In this document: piece after piece, positions 18,538 through 27,462 of the stretch
Layout of the letters: each line of letters begins with the position of its first letter
How positions within the stretch are numbered: the first letter of the stretch is position 1
NCBI RefSeq assembly: GCF_022549675.1
Contig: NZ_JAKZGR010000003.1
Location: 186,001 to 250,000, forward strand
Origin: Belliella kenyensis
GTDB taxonomy: Bacteria; Bacteroidota; Bacteroidia; Cytophagales; Cyclobacteriaceae
Length of the DNA: 64,000 nt
Direction of reading: 5' to 3'
Notes under the pieces: generated by a model
Seen by the model: only the letters and a program-made list of their open reading frames with translations
Told to the model about the DNA's origin: nothing
Database searches by the model: none
Made by a program: the position numbers and the translations under genes

Positions 18538-20013
18538 ATGCTACAAATGAAAAAAATTAAGTATACATATATGATTTTGACAATCACCATAATGACTATG
18601 GCTGGTTGCAACAGTTTCTTAGATCAGTTACCCGATCAGCGAACTGAATTGAATACACCAAGTAAAATATCAGAATTACTTGTGACGGCTTATCCTGGAG
18701 CAAATTATATCACCTTTACCGAGGCTATGAGTGACAATGTCACAGATAACTTTGGGATGGGGAATGTGGAGAACATCAATACGGATCCATACTTTTGGAG
18801 AGATGTGCAAGGTATCAATCAGGACTCACCTACTTTTTATTGGAACAATTGCTATGCGGCAATCGCAGCCTCCAACCAAGCCTTGGAGGCAATTCAAACC
18901 CTCGGAGATGGACCTGAATTGAGATCTCAAAAGGGAGAAGCACTTGTGACTAGAGCGTATTCACATTTTATGCTTGTCAATCTTTTCTCCAAAACTTACG
19001 ATCCAGCTACGGCTTCTACAGATTTGGGAATACCTTATGTGCTTGAACCTGAAAAAGTGGTTTGGAAAAACTATGAAAGACGCACAGTTGCATATGTGTA
19101 CGAGCAAATCGAAAAAGATTTGGTCGAAGGATTACCGCTTATCAATGATAACAATTATGAAGTGCAAAGTTACCATTTTACAAGAAGGGCTGCTCATGCC
19201 TTTGCTGTAAGGTTTTATTTGTTCAAAAGAGACTACCAAAAAGTAATAAACCATGCTGAGATTGCTTTTCCAAGCAACAACTTCCTCAACAGTATGCGAC
19301 CTTGGACTTCAACATACAAAGAATGGACAGCAGAGGCTCTATCATTGAATTATACTAAAGCTACCGAAAGCTCAAACCTACTCCTTGCTCAAACTACTTC
19401 TTGGTGGGCAAGAAGATATAGAGGTTACAGATATTCCACATCGAATGACATCATTTACTCTGTATTTGGTGGAGCAGGCCGAGTAAATGTAATTGGTGCT
19501 CAGATGGCCTATAACGTATGGTCTCAAGGCAATCTATCTTTCTATGTTAGGAAATTTACAGAGCACTTCGTAAGGACAAGTATCAATGCCACGACTGGAA
19601 GGGGGTACGTAATGATCCCATTATTTACTACCGAAGAAGTATTGCTTAGCAGAGCTGAAGCACACGTGATGTTAGGAAATATGGATCAAGCATTTCAAGA
19701 CCTCAATACTTTTGTGGGTCAGCGTGTGATGAACTATAACCCTAATACTCATAATTTGACGGAGCAGAAAGTAATGAATTACTATGATGTCACTGATCCG
19801 CAAGAAGGTGCTTTAAAAGCTGTATTGGACATGAGAAGAGCCGAGTTTATGCATGAAGGCTTAAGGTGGTTTGATATACTCAGACACAAGATTCCGGTTA
19901 CCCATAGAACTCACACAGGTGAAGTATATACATTGGAGCCAAACGACTTGCGAAGGGTGCTTCAAATACCCGAAGATGCTTTGCAAGCTGGATTAGAACT
20001 CAATCCTAGATAA
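18538..20013 (+). CDS. SusD/RagB family surface lipoprotein
   Basis: A 491-residue surface lipoprotein that forms the lid of the SusC transporter and captures its ligand. The lipobox is MAGC, followed by NSFLDQLPDQRTEL, the usual SusD start. TPR-like helices follow (EALVTRAYSHFMLVNLFSK), and the typical C-terminal RRAEFMHEGLRWFDILRHKIP is present. A second ATG at 18547 would give a shorter, more standard signal peptide and may be the real start. It lies 12 bp after susC, so the two are co-transcribed. Confidence 0.95.
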   Translation: MLQMKKIKYTYMILTITIMTMAGCNSFLDQLPDQRTELNTPSKISELLVTAYPGANYITFTEAMSDNVTDNFGMGNVENINTDPYFWRDVQGINQDSPTFYWNNCYAAIAASNQALEAIQTLGDGPELRSQKGEALVTRAYSHFMLVNLFSKTYDPATASTDLGIPYVLEPEKVVWKNYERRTVAYVYEQIEKDLVEGLPLINDNNYEVQSYHFTRRAAHAFAVRFYLFKRDYQKVINHAEIAFPSNNFLNSMRPWTSTYKEWTAEALSLNYTKATESSNLLLAQTTSWWARRYRGYRYSTSNDIIYSVFGGAGRVNVIGAQMAYNVWSQGNLSFYVRKFTEHFVRTSINATTGRGYVMIPLFTTEEVLLSRAEAHVMLGNMDQAFQDLNTFVGQRVMNYNPNTHNLTEQKVMNYYDVTDPQEGALKAVLDMRRAEFMHEGLRWFDILRHKIPVTHRTHTGEVYTLEPNDLRRVLQIPEDALQAGLELNPR

Positions 20014-20044
20014 GTGCTTTTGCTTTATTCAAAATATTAAAATC

Positions 20045-21433
20045 ATGAAAAATCATAGAAAAATATATCAAAATATAAAAGCTTCTCTAATCTTTGGTCT
20101 CCTTGTGAATAGCTTTTCTTGTGCTGTTCAGGAGGATTTGACCAAACCAATTTTGGGCTTGGAAGGCGATACTTGGGAAAAAACAGAAATTGATCATTGG
20201 TTGGATGAAAATTTTCTTATCCCTTATAATGTAGAAGTGAAGTACCGTTGGGATGCTTCTGAACTAGATATAGATAGGACATTGGTTCCTCCACATGAAG
20301 AGCGCGTTATTCCGATCATGGAGGTAGTAAAAGAAGGATGGATTGATGTGTACAACAAAGAAACTCAAGAAGAATTCATCAAAAGATATGCTCCAAAACA
20401 ATATCAACTAGTAGGGAGTCCTCAGTATAATTCGAATGGAACGATTACAGTGGGTCAAGCAGAGGCTGGAAGAAAAGTGGTTCTATTCAGAGTCAATCAA
20501 TTTGAAAGAAGTAATCAGACAATGGTGAAAAGGACCTTAAAGACAATTCACCACGAGTTTGCGCACATTCTTCATCAAAACATCATGTATGCACCCGAAT
20601 ACAAAGAGATTACTCCTGGAGCTTATACTGCTTCTTGGAATACCCTCAGCGATACCCAAGCAAGAGAAATGGGGTTCATTACGCCTTACTCATCTTCTTC
20701 ACCTGATGAAGATTTTGTAGAGATGATTGCAATTATGCTCACTGAAGGGAAGCTTGGATATGAAAGTATATTGGCTGGAATAAACAACCCCCAAGCAGTG
20801 CAGGCTCTGAGAAGAAAGGAAGAAATTGTAGTTACATATTTCAAACAGGTGTGGGATATAGATTTTTATCATTTGCAGGAGACTACTGCTCAGGCGATTG
20901 AAGAGATTTCACCTAGTCCTGTTACTCCTCTTCATACTTTACTTGGTGTAGGTCAGACTTATACCAAAATGGGAATGGATATAAGTGCTGGAGAGGATCA
21001 GTCTGCTGCCTTCTTGAGCGTATTCCAAGCAGCTAATGAAGGACTTGGCACTTTAGGAAATGCAGGTAGATTTATAGAGGCACTAGAGATTTCATTCATT
21101 GAGACAGGCAAGTCACTGGTAAGCGTTACTTACAAGAATCCAAGTAACTTGAACAGCACTTTTTATGCTGATTTTGGTTTTGATTATACGGTAACTCCTG
21201 AAGGCTTGGCTAACTTCACTTACACAGGACCACCAGCAGAATCTGTTTCCAGAAATAACAATGCTCGTGTCATAGAAACCTACGTGATGGCATTGATGGA
21301 TTATTTGAATGACAATAATTTCCAAATTTCTTGGAAAAACGGCAGGCCAGATATTGGGTCTTCTGATCAGTTTGGAAGATTTACTGTCGTAGATGATTCT
21401 GAAAACTTTTTCTTTGGTATTCTAGGCAATTAA
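20045..21433 (+). CDS. Zinc metallohydrolase lipoprotein with a DUF4302-like C-terminal domain
   Basis: A 462-residue lipoprotein (lipobox Cys26). The zinc motif HEFAH (His170, Glu171, His174) fits HExxH, and a conserved DEDFVEMIAIML at about 221-232 may supply the third ligand. This is the family of substrate-import-associated zinc metallohydrolase lipoproteins that sit next to SusC/SusD pairs. Residues 289-462 are a second domain that resembles the C-terminal half of the next gene product: SPSPVTPLHTLLGVG here against SPTPIIPLRTLFGFG there, and a shared ending around VVDDSENFFFG against VVDDDESYFYG. It probably cleaves a substrate at the cell surface before import; the substrate is unknown. 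Confidence 0.9.
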   Translation: MKNHRKIYQNIKASLIFGLLVNSFSCAVQEDLTKPILGLEGDTWEKTEIDHWLDENFLIPYNVEVKYRWDASELDIDRTLVPPHEERVIPIMEVVKEGWIDVYNKETQEEFIKRYAPKQYQLVGSPQYNSNGTITVGQAEAGRKVVLFRVNQFERSNQTMVKRTLKTIHHEFAHILHQNIMYAPEYKEITPGAYTASWNTLSDTQAREMGFITPYSSSSPDEDFVEMIAIMLTEGKLGYESILAGINNPQAVQALRRKEEIVVTYFKQVWDIDFYHLQETTAQAIEEISPSPVTPLHTLLGVGQTYTKMGMDISAGEDQSAAFLSVFQAANEGLGTLGNAGRFIEALEISFIETGKSLVSVTYKNPSNLNSTFYADFGFDYTVTPEGLANFTYTGPPAESVSRNNNARVIETYVMALMDYLNDNNFQISWKNGRPDIGSSDQFGRFTVVDDSENFFFGILGN

Positions 21434-21443
21434 AATTTTGAGT

Positions 21444-22751
21444 ATGAAAACGAAATTGAATTATATATATACGCTATTTATCGTCATGGGACTTCTGGGC
21501 TGTAGCCTTGAAGAAGATCTCGTACTAGAAAATCCTGACGAAAGATTACTCGCTAGCTTGGAAGAGTTACAAGGGAAGCTTCAAAATGCAGCGCATGGCT
21601 GGATAGGGAATATTTACCCTGCTGGAGGAAAGGGCTTCTCGTTTTACTTTGAGTTTGGCGCAAATGGAAGAGTCAATATGCTGTCAGATTTCAATGACGC
21701 CACTGCTACTGATGCCTACGAAAGCTCATACAGACTGAAAGCATTACAAAGACCTACGATTATATTTGATACATATGGCTATATACATTTAATCGCCGAT
21801 CCAGATGAATCTATCAGTGGAGGTGTAAGAGGTTCAGGATTGAAATCCGATTTTGAATTTGCTGCGATTAGCATTTCAGACGATATGCTTGAACTTGAAG
21901 GTATAAAGAATGGCAGTAAATTGACACTTTTTGCAGCTACTCAAGCTCAGGCGGAAGCTTGGAAAGGTGGTGAGATCTCTGAAATGTTTAGAATCACAAG
22001 AAGTTTCCTAGATGAGGTTGGTTTTCCATATATAGACTTTGGAGATGGCATAAGACAAGCGGTAGATATATCCTCTAGTAGCAAAATGTTTCAATTGAGC
22101 TATGTAGATGACAACGAGCAGAGTATATCTATTTCGTCAAATTTTGCCTTTACCCTTGAGGGGTTGTCCTTAGGTGAAGAAATGACCTACAATGGTAAAG
22201 TTATTGGTAATATATATTGGGATCAAGAAGCTTCTAATTTCTATATTCTCTATGATGGAAATCCCTTGTATTTTAGCAATTCACCTACTCCAATTATCCC
22301 ACTAAGAACACTGTTTGGATTTGGGAAGCAGTACAATATGCTGACTTACAATCCACTGGTAGTAAGTGCACTTCCTTCTAAATTTCTGGATGTGTATGAA
22401 GCAGGAAGAGCAGGATTATTTGGCTTGTCAAGTCGAAGATTGAATAGGGTAGAGTTTACCATTTCTGGAGCAAATGAAGCAATACTCAACTTTGCTTATA
22501 ACAATACAGCTGGTAGCAACTTCAATGCAAGAACAACTTATAGAATTCGTACTGATGATGAAGGTAACTTGACCTTTGAGTTTATTGCAAGGGATAATAA
22601 TACCAATGTGGTAGGAAGTGGTCTAGCCTCTATCATTAATTATTTTGAATCAAATAAATTCAGAATAGATTGGGTTGCTGGAGATGGGAATTTATATGGT
22701 GCTTTGGTAGTCGTAGATGATGATGAGTCGTATTTCTATGGTGCTTTTTAG
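21444..22751 (+). CDS. DUF4302 family surface lipoprotein
   Basis: A 435-residue lipoprotein, last gene of the SusC/D operon. The signal peptide ends GLLGC with lipobox Cys20. I use ATG 21444 over a TTG six bases earlier. The N-terminal half (to about 200) has the DUF4302 pattern, including FSFYFEFGANGRVNMLSD; the C-terminal part (279-435) resembles the tail of the preceding metallohydrolase. DUF4302 proteins are commonly encoded with SusC/D pairs and are presumed to be surface ligand-binding partners. It starts 10 bp after the metallohydrolase stop. Confidence 0.9.
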   Translation: MKTKLNYIYTLFIVMGLLGCSLEEDLVLENPDERLLASLEELQGKLQNAAHGWIGNIYPAGGKGFSFYFEFGANGRVNMLSDFNDATATDAYESSYRLKALQRPTIIFDTYGYIHLIADPDESISGGVRGSGLKSDFEFAAISISDDMLELEGIKNGSKLTLFAATQAQAEAWKGGEISEMFRITRSFLDEVGFPYIDFGDGIRQAVDISSSSKMFQLSYVDDNEQSISISSNFAFTLEGLSLGEEMTYNGKVIGNIYWDQEASNFYILYDGNPLYFSNSPTPIIPLRTLFGFGKQYNMLTYNPLVVSALPSKFLDVYEAGRAGLFGLSSRRLNRVEFTISGANEAILNFAYNNTAGSNFNARTTYRIRTDDEGNLTFEFIARDNNTNVVGSGLASIINYFESNKFRIDWVAGDGNLYGALVVVDDDESYFYGAF

Positions 22752-22770
22752 TCATAGGAAATATATAAAA

Positions 22771-22800
22771 AAAAGGAGCTTGATAAAAGCTCCTTTTTTT
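22771..22800 (+). terminator. Terminator of the SusC/D operon, shared with the convergent MOSC gene
   Basis: 11-bp stem AAAAGGAGCTT (22771-22781) / AAGCTCCTTTT (22787-22797), 5-nt loop, T run to the right and A run to the left, so it can work on both strands. Confidence 0.9.
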
Positions 22801-22815
22801 ATTCAATGTTTTGAT

Positions 22816-23610
22816 CTAAACACGCTCTATAATATCTCCCACCTTGACTTCACCACCTTCAATAAGCACCATATTTTGACCAAACATTACTTTATTATTG
22901 ATAGTCCTGTATGATGCTAATGTTTTTAAGGGTTCCTTTCCTTTTTTTCCAGTCTCTTGATCGATGGTGGTCATGACACAGCGCGCGCAAGGCTTCACGA
23001 TTTGAAAAATAGAGGATCCGATTTTGATTGTTTTTAGACTGTCTTCGACAAATGCATCCCCTCCTTCAAACACAAAATTTGGCCTAAACCTATCCATAAG
23101 TACAGGTTTCGACAGTTTGTTGTTTAAGTCATCTAGAGAGGATTGTCCGATGAGTAAATATGGCATCCCATCTGCAAAACTTACGGATTCACTGTTTACT
23201 GCATACTTTGAGCTTACTTTTCTTTCTACATTATCTGGCATCTTGACCAACATACACTTCTTGTCAAGTGCTTCCGAAAACCATAAGCTTACTTCCTTAG
23301 AAACTATCTGTGCCTGGACTTTGTCTTCCCAGATTTGTACCCATATCAATTCTTCAGTGACTTCTTCAAAAGGTACTATTAAGGTCGATTGTTTTGTTTT
23401 TTTATTGTTAATTACAAACTCATTTCCTGAGAGTTCCACATGGATCAGGGCCATATCTGGAAAAGTCCTTTGTGATAAAAAAAGCCCATTTTCGTCAACT
23501 AGCATCCACCTTCTGTCAAGTTGTATACCTCTTTCTTCCAAAGTTGCTTTTGCTAGTCGGATTCCACCGAGAGATTTGATTGGGTAGATGTAAATGTCTT
23601 TTAAGATCAT
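22816..23610 (-). CDS. MOSC domain protein (YcbX-like)
   Basis: A 264-residue protein with an N-terminal MOSC beta-barrel domain (DIYIYPIKSLGGIRL, RRWMLVDENGLFLSQR) and a C-terminal MOSC domain containing the conserved Cys motif CARCVMTTID and GKEPLKTLASYR. MOSC proteins are related to the Mo-cofactor sulfurase tail and to the amidoxime reductases and YcbX; some bind Mo cofactor and reduce N-hydroxylated compounds. It is encoded 7 kb from the Mo-cofactor operon, so a functional link is plausible but not shown. Confidence 0.88.
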   Translation of the reverse strand: MILKDIYIYPIKSLGGIRLAKATLEERGIQLDRRWMLVDENGLFLSQRTFPDMALIHVELSGNEFVINNKKTKQSTLIVPFEEVTEELIWVQIWEDKVQAQIVSKEVSLWFSEALDKKCMLVKMPDNVERKVSSKYAVNSESVSFADGMPYLLIGQSSLDDLNNKLSKPVLMDRFRPNFVFEGGDAFVEDSLKTIKIGSSIFQIVKPCARCVMTTIDQETGKKGKEPLKTLASYRTINNKVMFGQNMVLIEGGEVKVGDIIERV

Positions 23611-23634
23611 GATTTGGTGCTTTTGTTTCCCAAG

Positions 23635-23868
23635 TTACAATCTTTTTAAGTCATCGAGGATTTCTGGCCTTATCAATTTTGTGAAGACCGTCCGAATTTG
23701 ATTTTCTTGTAGGTTTTTAAGATAGCTTATGGGGTTAAGGACCTTACTTATGTATGAATTTTCAGAAGTTAGATGAGAGAAAATCATGGCGGTAATCAAG
23801 CAAATCAAAAGTGCTGTACACCACTTAATTCTGTCATTGATAAGTCTTTTTTTAGAATCCTCTGCCAT
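23635..23868 (-). CDS. Small single-pass membrane protein, hypothetical
   Basis: A 77-residue frame from ATG 23868 (an upstream ATG at 23904 would add 12 residues). It has a charged N-terminus (MAEDSKKRLINDRIK), one hydrophobic helix (TALLICLITAMIFSHL) and a charged tail. It lies 24 bp upstream of the MOSC gene on the same strand, consistent with an operon. No family recognised. Confidence 0.5.
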   Translation of the reverse strand: MAEDSKKRLINDRIKWCTALLICLITAMIFSHLTSENSYISKVLNPISYLKNLQENQIRTVFTKLIRPEILDDLKRL

Positions 23869-23950
23869 ACTACTAAGATACAGTTCACCAAGTAAAGGTT
23901 GCATGGCTAGGTCTTAAATGTCGTTAAACGATCAGGATTTTTAACATTTT

Positions 23951-24030
23951 TGTCAGTTTGCATTAATGAAATTCTTAAAGATTGTCAGGAACATGGAATA
24001 ATTATGTCATTGAAAACTGACATTCTGACC
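23951..24030 (+). promoter_or_regulatory. Cluster of TGTCA/TGACA half-sites upstream of dnaK
   Basis: Five related half-sites occur in 80 bp: TGTCAG at 23951 and 23983, the inverted pair TGTCA (24005-24009) / TGACA (24018-24022), and CTGAC at 24025. They sit 20-100 bp upstream of a -24/-12 promoter-like element, the usual place for enhancer-binding activators of sigma-54. The binding protein is unknown; the role is inference. Confidence 0.4.
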
Positions 24031-24051
24031 TGATTTTAGGGTGGGGTCGCC

Positions 24052-24068
24052 TTGGCACAAGCCTTGTC
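24052..24068 (+). promoter_or_regulatory. Sigma-54-type (-24/-12) promoter of dnaK
   Basis: TTGGCAC-AAGCC-TTGTC matches the sigma-54 consensus YTGGCAC-N5-TTGCW with correct spacing; only the C of the -12 GC is replaced by T. The predicted transcription start is near 24078, giving a leader of about 47 nt before the dnaK ATG. No rpoN or activator gene is in the window. Confidence 0.55.
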
Positions 24069-24124
24069 TAATGGGAATATGTAAAGTTTAATTAAGTAAT
24101 CAATAATTAGAAAAAATATATATC

Positions 24125-26041
24125 ATGGGAAAGATCATAGGTATTGATTTGGGTACTACCAACTCCTGTGTTGCCGTAATGGAAGGTAACGAGCCAGTGG
24201 TGATCCAAAATTCTGAAGGTAGAAGAACTACTCCTTCAATAGTAGCATTCTTGGATAATGGAAATGGCGAACGTAAAGTAGGAGATCCTGCAAAGCGTCA
24301 AGCTATCACCAACCCTGCGAATACGATTTCTTCAGTGAAGAGATTTATGGGTAAAAAATTCTCAGAAGTATCTGAAGAGAAAAAACACGCCTCTTATAAA
24401 GTAGAACAAGGTTCTAATGATACTGTGGCGGTGAAGATCGGTGACAGATCGTATACGCCACAAGAATTGTCAGCAATGATTCTTCAGAAAATGAAGAGCA
24501 CGGCAGAAGATTTTCTTGGACAAGAGGTTTCTGAAGCGGTGATCACAGTGCCTGCATATTTCAATGATGCAGAACGTCAAGCTACCAAAGAAGCTGGTCA
24601 GATTGCTGGTCTTGAGGTGAAGAGAATTATAAATGAGCCTACAGCAGCAGCTTTGGCTTATGGTATGGATAAGAAAAATCAGGATATGAAAATCGCCGTG
24701 TATGACCTTGGTGGTGGTACATTCGACGTGTCTATCCTTGAGCTAGGTGATGGTGTATTTGAAGTGAAGTCTACCAATGGTGATGTACACTTAGGTGGAG
24801 ATGACTTCGATCAAGTAATCATCAACTGGCTAGCAGATGAGTTCAAAGGTGAAGAGCAAATTGATCTGAGACAAGATCCAATGGCACTTCAAAGATTAAA
24901 AGAAGCTGCTGAAAAGGCTAAAATAGAATTATCAAGCTCGTCATCAACAGAAATCAACTTGCCATATATCACGGCCACTCAGACAGGTCCTAAGCACTTG
25001 GTGAGAACATTAAGCAGAGCTAAGTTTGAGCAGCTTTCTGAAGACCTTGTGAGAAGATCCATGGAACCTTGTAAGAAAGCATTGCAAGATGCAGGTCTTT
25101 CAGCTTCTGATATCGATGAGGTGATTTTGGTAGGTGGATCTACTCGAATCCCTAAGATTCAAGAAGAAGTAGAGAAATTCTTCGGTAAAAAGCCTTCTAA
25201 AGGCGTAAATCCTGATGAGGTAGTTGCCATCGGAGCGGCCATTCAAGGTGGTGTATTGACAGGGGAAGTAAAAGATGTGTTACTTCTTGATGTGACGCCG
25301 TTATCATTGGGTATTGAGACCATGGGAGGTGTATTCACTAAGCTGATCGAAGCGAATACTACTATTCCTTCAAAGAAATCAGAAGTGTTCTCTACGGCAG
25401 CAGACAATCAGCCAGCAGTTGATATCCACGTGCTGCAAGGTGAGCGTCCTTTGGCGAAGGACAATAGAACAATCGGTAGGTTTCAGTTGGCGGATATTCC
25501 ACCAGCTCCGAGAGGAGTTCCTCAGATTGAAGTTACCTTCGATATCGATGCCAATGGTATCTTGAATGTATCTGCAAAAGATAAAGGAACTGGCAAAGAG
25601 CAAAAGATCAAAATCGAAGCTTCTTCTGGTTTGTCTCAAGATGATATCGAGAGAATGAAGAGAGAAGCTGAAGCCAATGCAGCTGGTGACAAAGCAGAAA
25701 AAGAGAAGATTGAAAAATTGAATGGTGCTGATAGCTTGATCTTCCAAACTGAAAAACAGTTGAAAGAGTATGGCGAAAAGTTATCTGACGGTAATAAAGC
25801 TAACATCTCTTCTGCCTTGGAAACTTTGAAATCAGCTCATCAATCTCAAGATTTGGCTGGTATAGATGCAGCTATGGAAAGCCTGAACAAAGCTTGGGAA
25901 GCAGCTTCTCAAGAGATCTACAATGCTACACAAGGTGCCGGCCCGCAGCCAGGAGCTGATGCTTCTGCCAGTGGCGCAGCGGATGCTTCCGATAGTGTGT
26001 CGGATGTAGACTATGAAGAGGTATCTGAAGATAAGAAATAA
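24125..26041 (+). CDS. dnaK: Molecular chaperone DnaK (Hsp70)
   Basis: A 638-residue Hsp70. The N-terminal ATPase domain begins [18 protein letters not shown] and includes [29 protein letters not shown] and [14 protein letters not shown]. The substrate-binding domain starts near residue 385 ([14 protein letters not shown]), and the acidic C-terminus ends [12 protein letters not shown]. It refolds and protects cytosolic proteins with DnaJ and GrpE, whose genes are not in this window. It is monocistronic, with a sigma-54-like promoter upstream and a terminator downstream. Confidence 0.98.
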   Translation: MGKIIGIDLGTTNSCVAVMEGNEPVVIQNSEGRRTTPSIVAFLDNGNGERKVGDPAKRQAITNPANTISSVKRFMGKKFSEVSEEKKHASYKVEQGSNDTVAVKIGDRSYTPQELSAMILQKMKSTAEDFLGQEVSEAVITVPAYFNDAERQATKEAGQIAGLEVKRIINEPTAAALAYGMDKKNQDMKIAVYDLGGGTFDVSILELGDGVFEVKSTNGDVHLGGDDFDQVIINWLADEFKGEEQIDLRQDPMALQRLKEAAEKAKIELSSSSSTEINLPYITATQTGPKHLVRTLSRAKFEQLSEDLVRRSMEPCKKALQDAGLSASDIDEVILVGGSTRIPKIQEEVEKFFGKKPSKGVNPDEVVAIGAAIQGGVLTGEVKDVLLLDVTPLSLGIETMGGVFTKLIEANTTIPSKKSEVFSTAADNQPAVDIHVLQGERPLAKDNRTIGRFQLADIPPAPRGVPQIEVTFDIDANGILNVSAKDKGTGKEQKIKIEASSGLSQDDIERMKREAEANAAGDKAEKEKIEKLNGADSLIFQTEKQLKEYGEKLSDGNKANISSALETLKSAHQSQDLAGIDAAMESLNKAWEAASQEIYNATQGAGPQPGADASASGAADASDSVSDVDYEEVSEDKK

Positions 26042-26064
26042 GTATTTGTAACTTATATCAATTG

Positions 26065-26096
26065 GGCATCCATACTTGTTATGGATGCCTTTTTTT
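26065..26096 (+). terminator. Terminator after dnaK
   Basis: Perfect 10-bp stem GGCATCCATA (26065-26074) / TATGGATGCC (26080-26089), 5-nt loop, then T7. Confidence 0.92.
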
Positions 26097-26232
26097 GTGA
26101 AGCAAAATATGCTAGCGAATTTATAGAGTCAGTATAGAGATGAAAATTAGCTTTCTTAATAAGTGAAAGCATTGCCAGAGTTTTTCAATAAAAAGGCGTT
26201 AAAAAAGTTTATCAGTAAAAAAATCAACAGAT

Positions 26233-26607
26233 ATGAAGCTGACAGCGGACAATAAATTAAGGAAATTGATCATCGTCGGAGACAGGGTTTTGATCAAGCT
26301 GAGAAAAGCAGATGAAAAGACATCAGCTGGATTGTATTTGCCTCCTGGTGTACAAGAAAAGGAAAAGGTGCAGCAGGGATATATCATCAAGACAGGTCCA
26401 GGTTATCCGATTCCATCTCCGGTAGAAGAGGATGAGCCATGGAAAGAAAGAGATGATCAGATAAAATATATTCCTCTTCAAGCCAAAGAAGGCGACATGG
26501 CGGTATTCTTGGTCAACGGAAGTTTTGAGGTGATGTATGAAGGGGAAAAATACTACATCGTTCCGCAGCATTCCATTTTGATGCTAGAAAGGGAGGAGGA
26601 ACTTTGA
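26233..26607 (+). CDS. GroES-like co-chaperone (Cpn10 family), variant
   Basis: A 124-residue protein with the Cpn10 fold pattern: GDRVLIKLRKADEKTSAGLYLPPG covers the first strand and the mobile loop, and the C-terminus has VPQHSILMLERE. It is longer than standard GroES (about 97 residues) because of an insertion around residues 55-80 (PIPSPVEEDEPWKERDDQI). The mobile-loop hydrophobic triad is LYL. No groEL is adjacent. It is probably a second, divergent Cpn10 as found in many Bacteroidota, with a partner and role unknown. Confidence 0.85.
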   Translation: MKLTADNKLRKLIIVGDRVLIKLRKADEKTSAGLYLPPGVQEKEKVQQGYIIKTGPGYPIPSPVEEDEPWKERDDQIKYIPLQAKEGDMAVFLVNGSFEVMYEGEKYYIVPQHSILMLEREEEL

Positions 26608-26700
26608 AAATGTTTGTTTTCAAAGGAATATAATTTAAATAGTAAAGCTTAAGTAATATTCCGACAGCAGATAAATTTTGTTAAGATTTATGGTAAAAAT

Positions 26701-26735
26701 AAAAGCCTTCCCAAAAATGAGAAGGCTTTTAAAAA
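26701..26735. terminator. Bidirectional terminator between groES-like gene and iscA
   Basis: Perfect 10-bp stem AAAAGCCTTC (26701-26710) / GAAGGCTTTT (26721-26730), 10-nt loop. It lies between two convergent genes, with A/T runs at both ends. Confidence 0.8.
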
Positions 26736-26752
26736 CTCTTTAACCACAAACT

Positions 26753-27079
26753 TTAAATCGAAAAACTTTCACCACATCCACATGTACGAGATGCATTCGG
26801 ATTTACAAATTGAAATCCTTTTCCATTTAGACCATCTGAAAATTCTAAAGTGGTACCTGCAAGATAAAGCAAACTTTTTCGGTCTACTAGAATTTTGATA
26901 CCTTTATCTTCAAACACATGATCTGTATCTACGAGCGTGGCATCAAAACCTAAATCATACATCAGACCTGAGCATCCACCGCCTTTTACCGAAACTCTTA
27001 TATTTTCATTTTCAGATCGGCCTTCCTCCTTCTTGAGTTCGAGGATTCTTTCTTTGGCTTTTTCAGAAACTACTATCAT
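26753..27079 (-). CDS. iscA: Iron-sulfur cluster assembly protein, IscA/ErpA family
   Basis: A 108-residue A-type carrier that takes Fe-S clusters from the scaffold to target enzymes. The three conserved cysteines are present: Cys36 in GGGCSG, and Cys100 and Cys102 in the C-terminal TCGCGESF. Length is normal. It is not linked to other suf or isc genes in the window, and it converges with the groES-like gene. Confidence 0.94.
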   Translation of the reverse strand: MIVVSEKAKERILELKKEEGRSENENIRVSVKGGGCSGLMYDLGFDATLVDTDHVFEDKGIKILVDRKSLLYLAGTTLEFSDGLNGKGFQFVNPNASRTCGCGESFSI

Positions 27080-27462
27080 ATTAACTTTATTTTCTTATAC
27101 CATTTCAAAACAAATACCTCATTGAAATGATTCAACTTCAAATATACTTTAGATGACTGGAACTAGCAAGGATATGAGGCATAAGACTTTAGAAAGATCT
27201 TGATAACTCAAAAAGTAATTCTTTGCAATAATTTTAACTGTGGATGGTTAAACATAGATTGCCTGACTTTTTAAAGGTGTTTATTTAGATATAAAATACA
27301 TAAATAAGCTGTTGGAATGTTAAATCACTATTTTTAGTGAGCTAAAATTTAAAATTTCAATCTATTTTTAGGTATTGGATTAATTAGATCATTCCAAGTA
27401 ACCCATTTAGGTCAGTATAATTTCTATCAAAAATAATTTCAACTTACTTAATTTAAAACTTT
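27080..27462. other. Intergenic region without a gene
   Basis: About 380 bp, AT-rich. A small hairpin TCACTA-TTTT-TAGTGA is at 27325-27340. No ORF, clear promoter or repeat family is recognised. It probably contains the divergent promoters of iscA and the small lipoprotein. Confidence 0.45.

Noticed and set aside
12955-22751. Calling the SusC/D locus a polysaccharide utilisation locus
   Set aside because: No glycoside hydrolase, polysaccharide lyase or sugar regulator is present; the only enzyme is a metallohydrolase.
25379-25747. Minus-strand ORF inside dnaK
   Set aside because: Shadow of the DnaK substrate-binding domain; no independent evidence.
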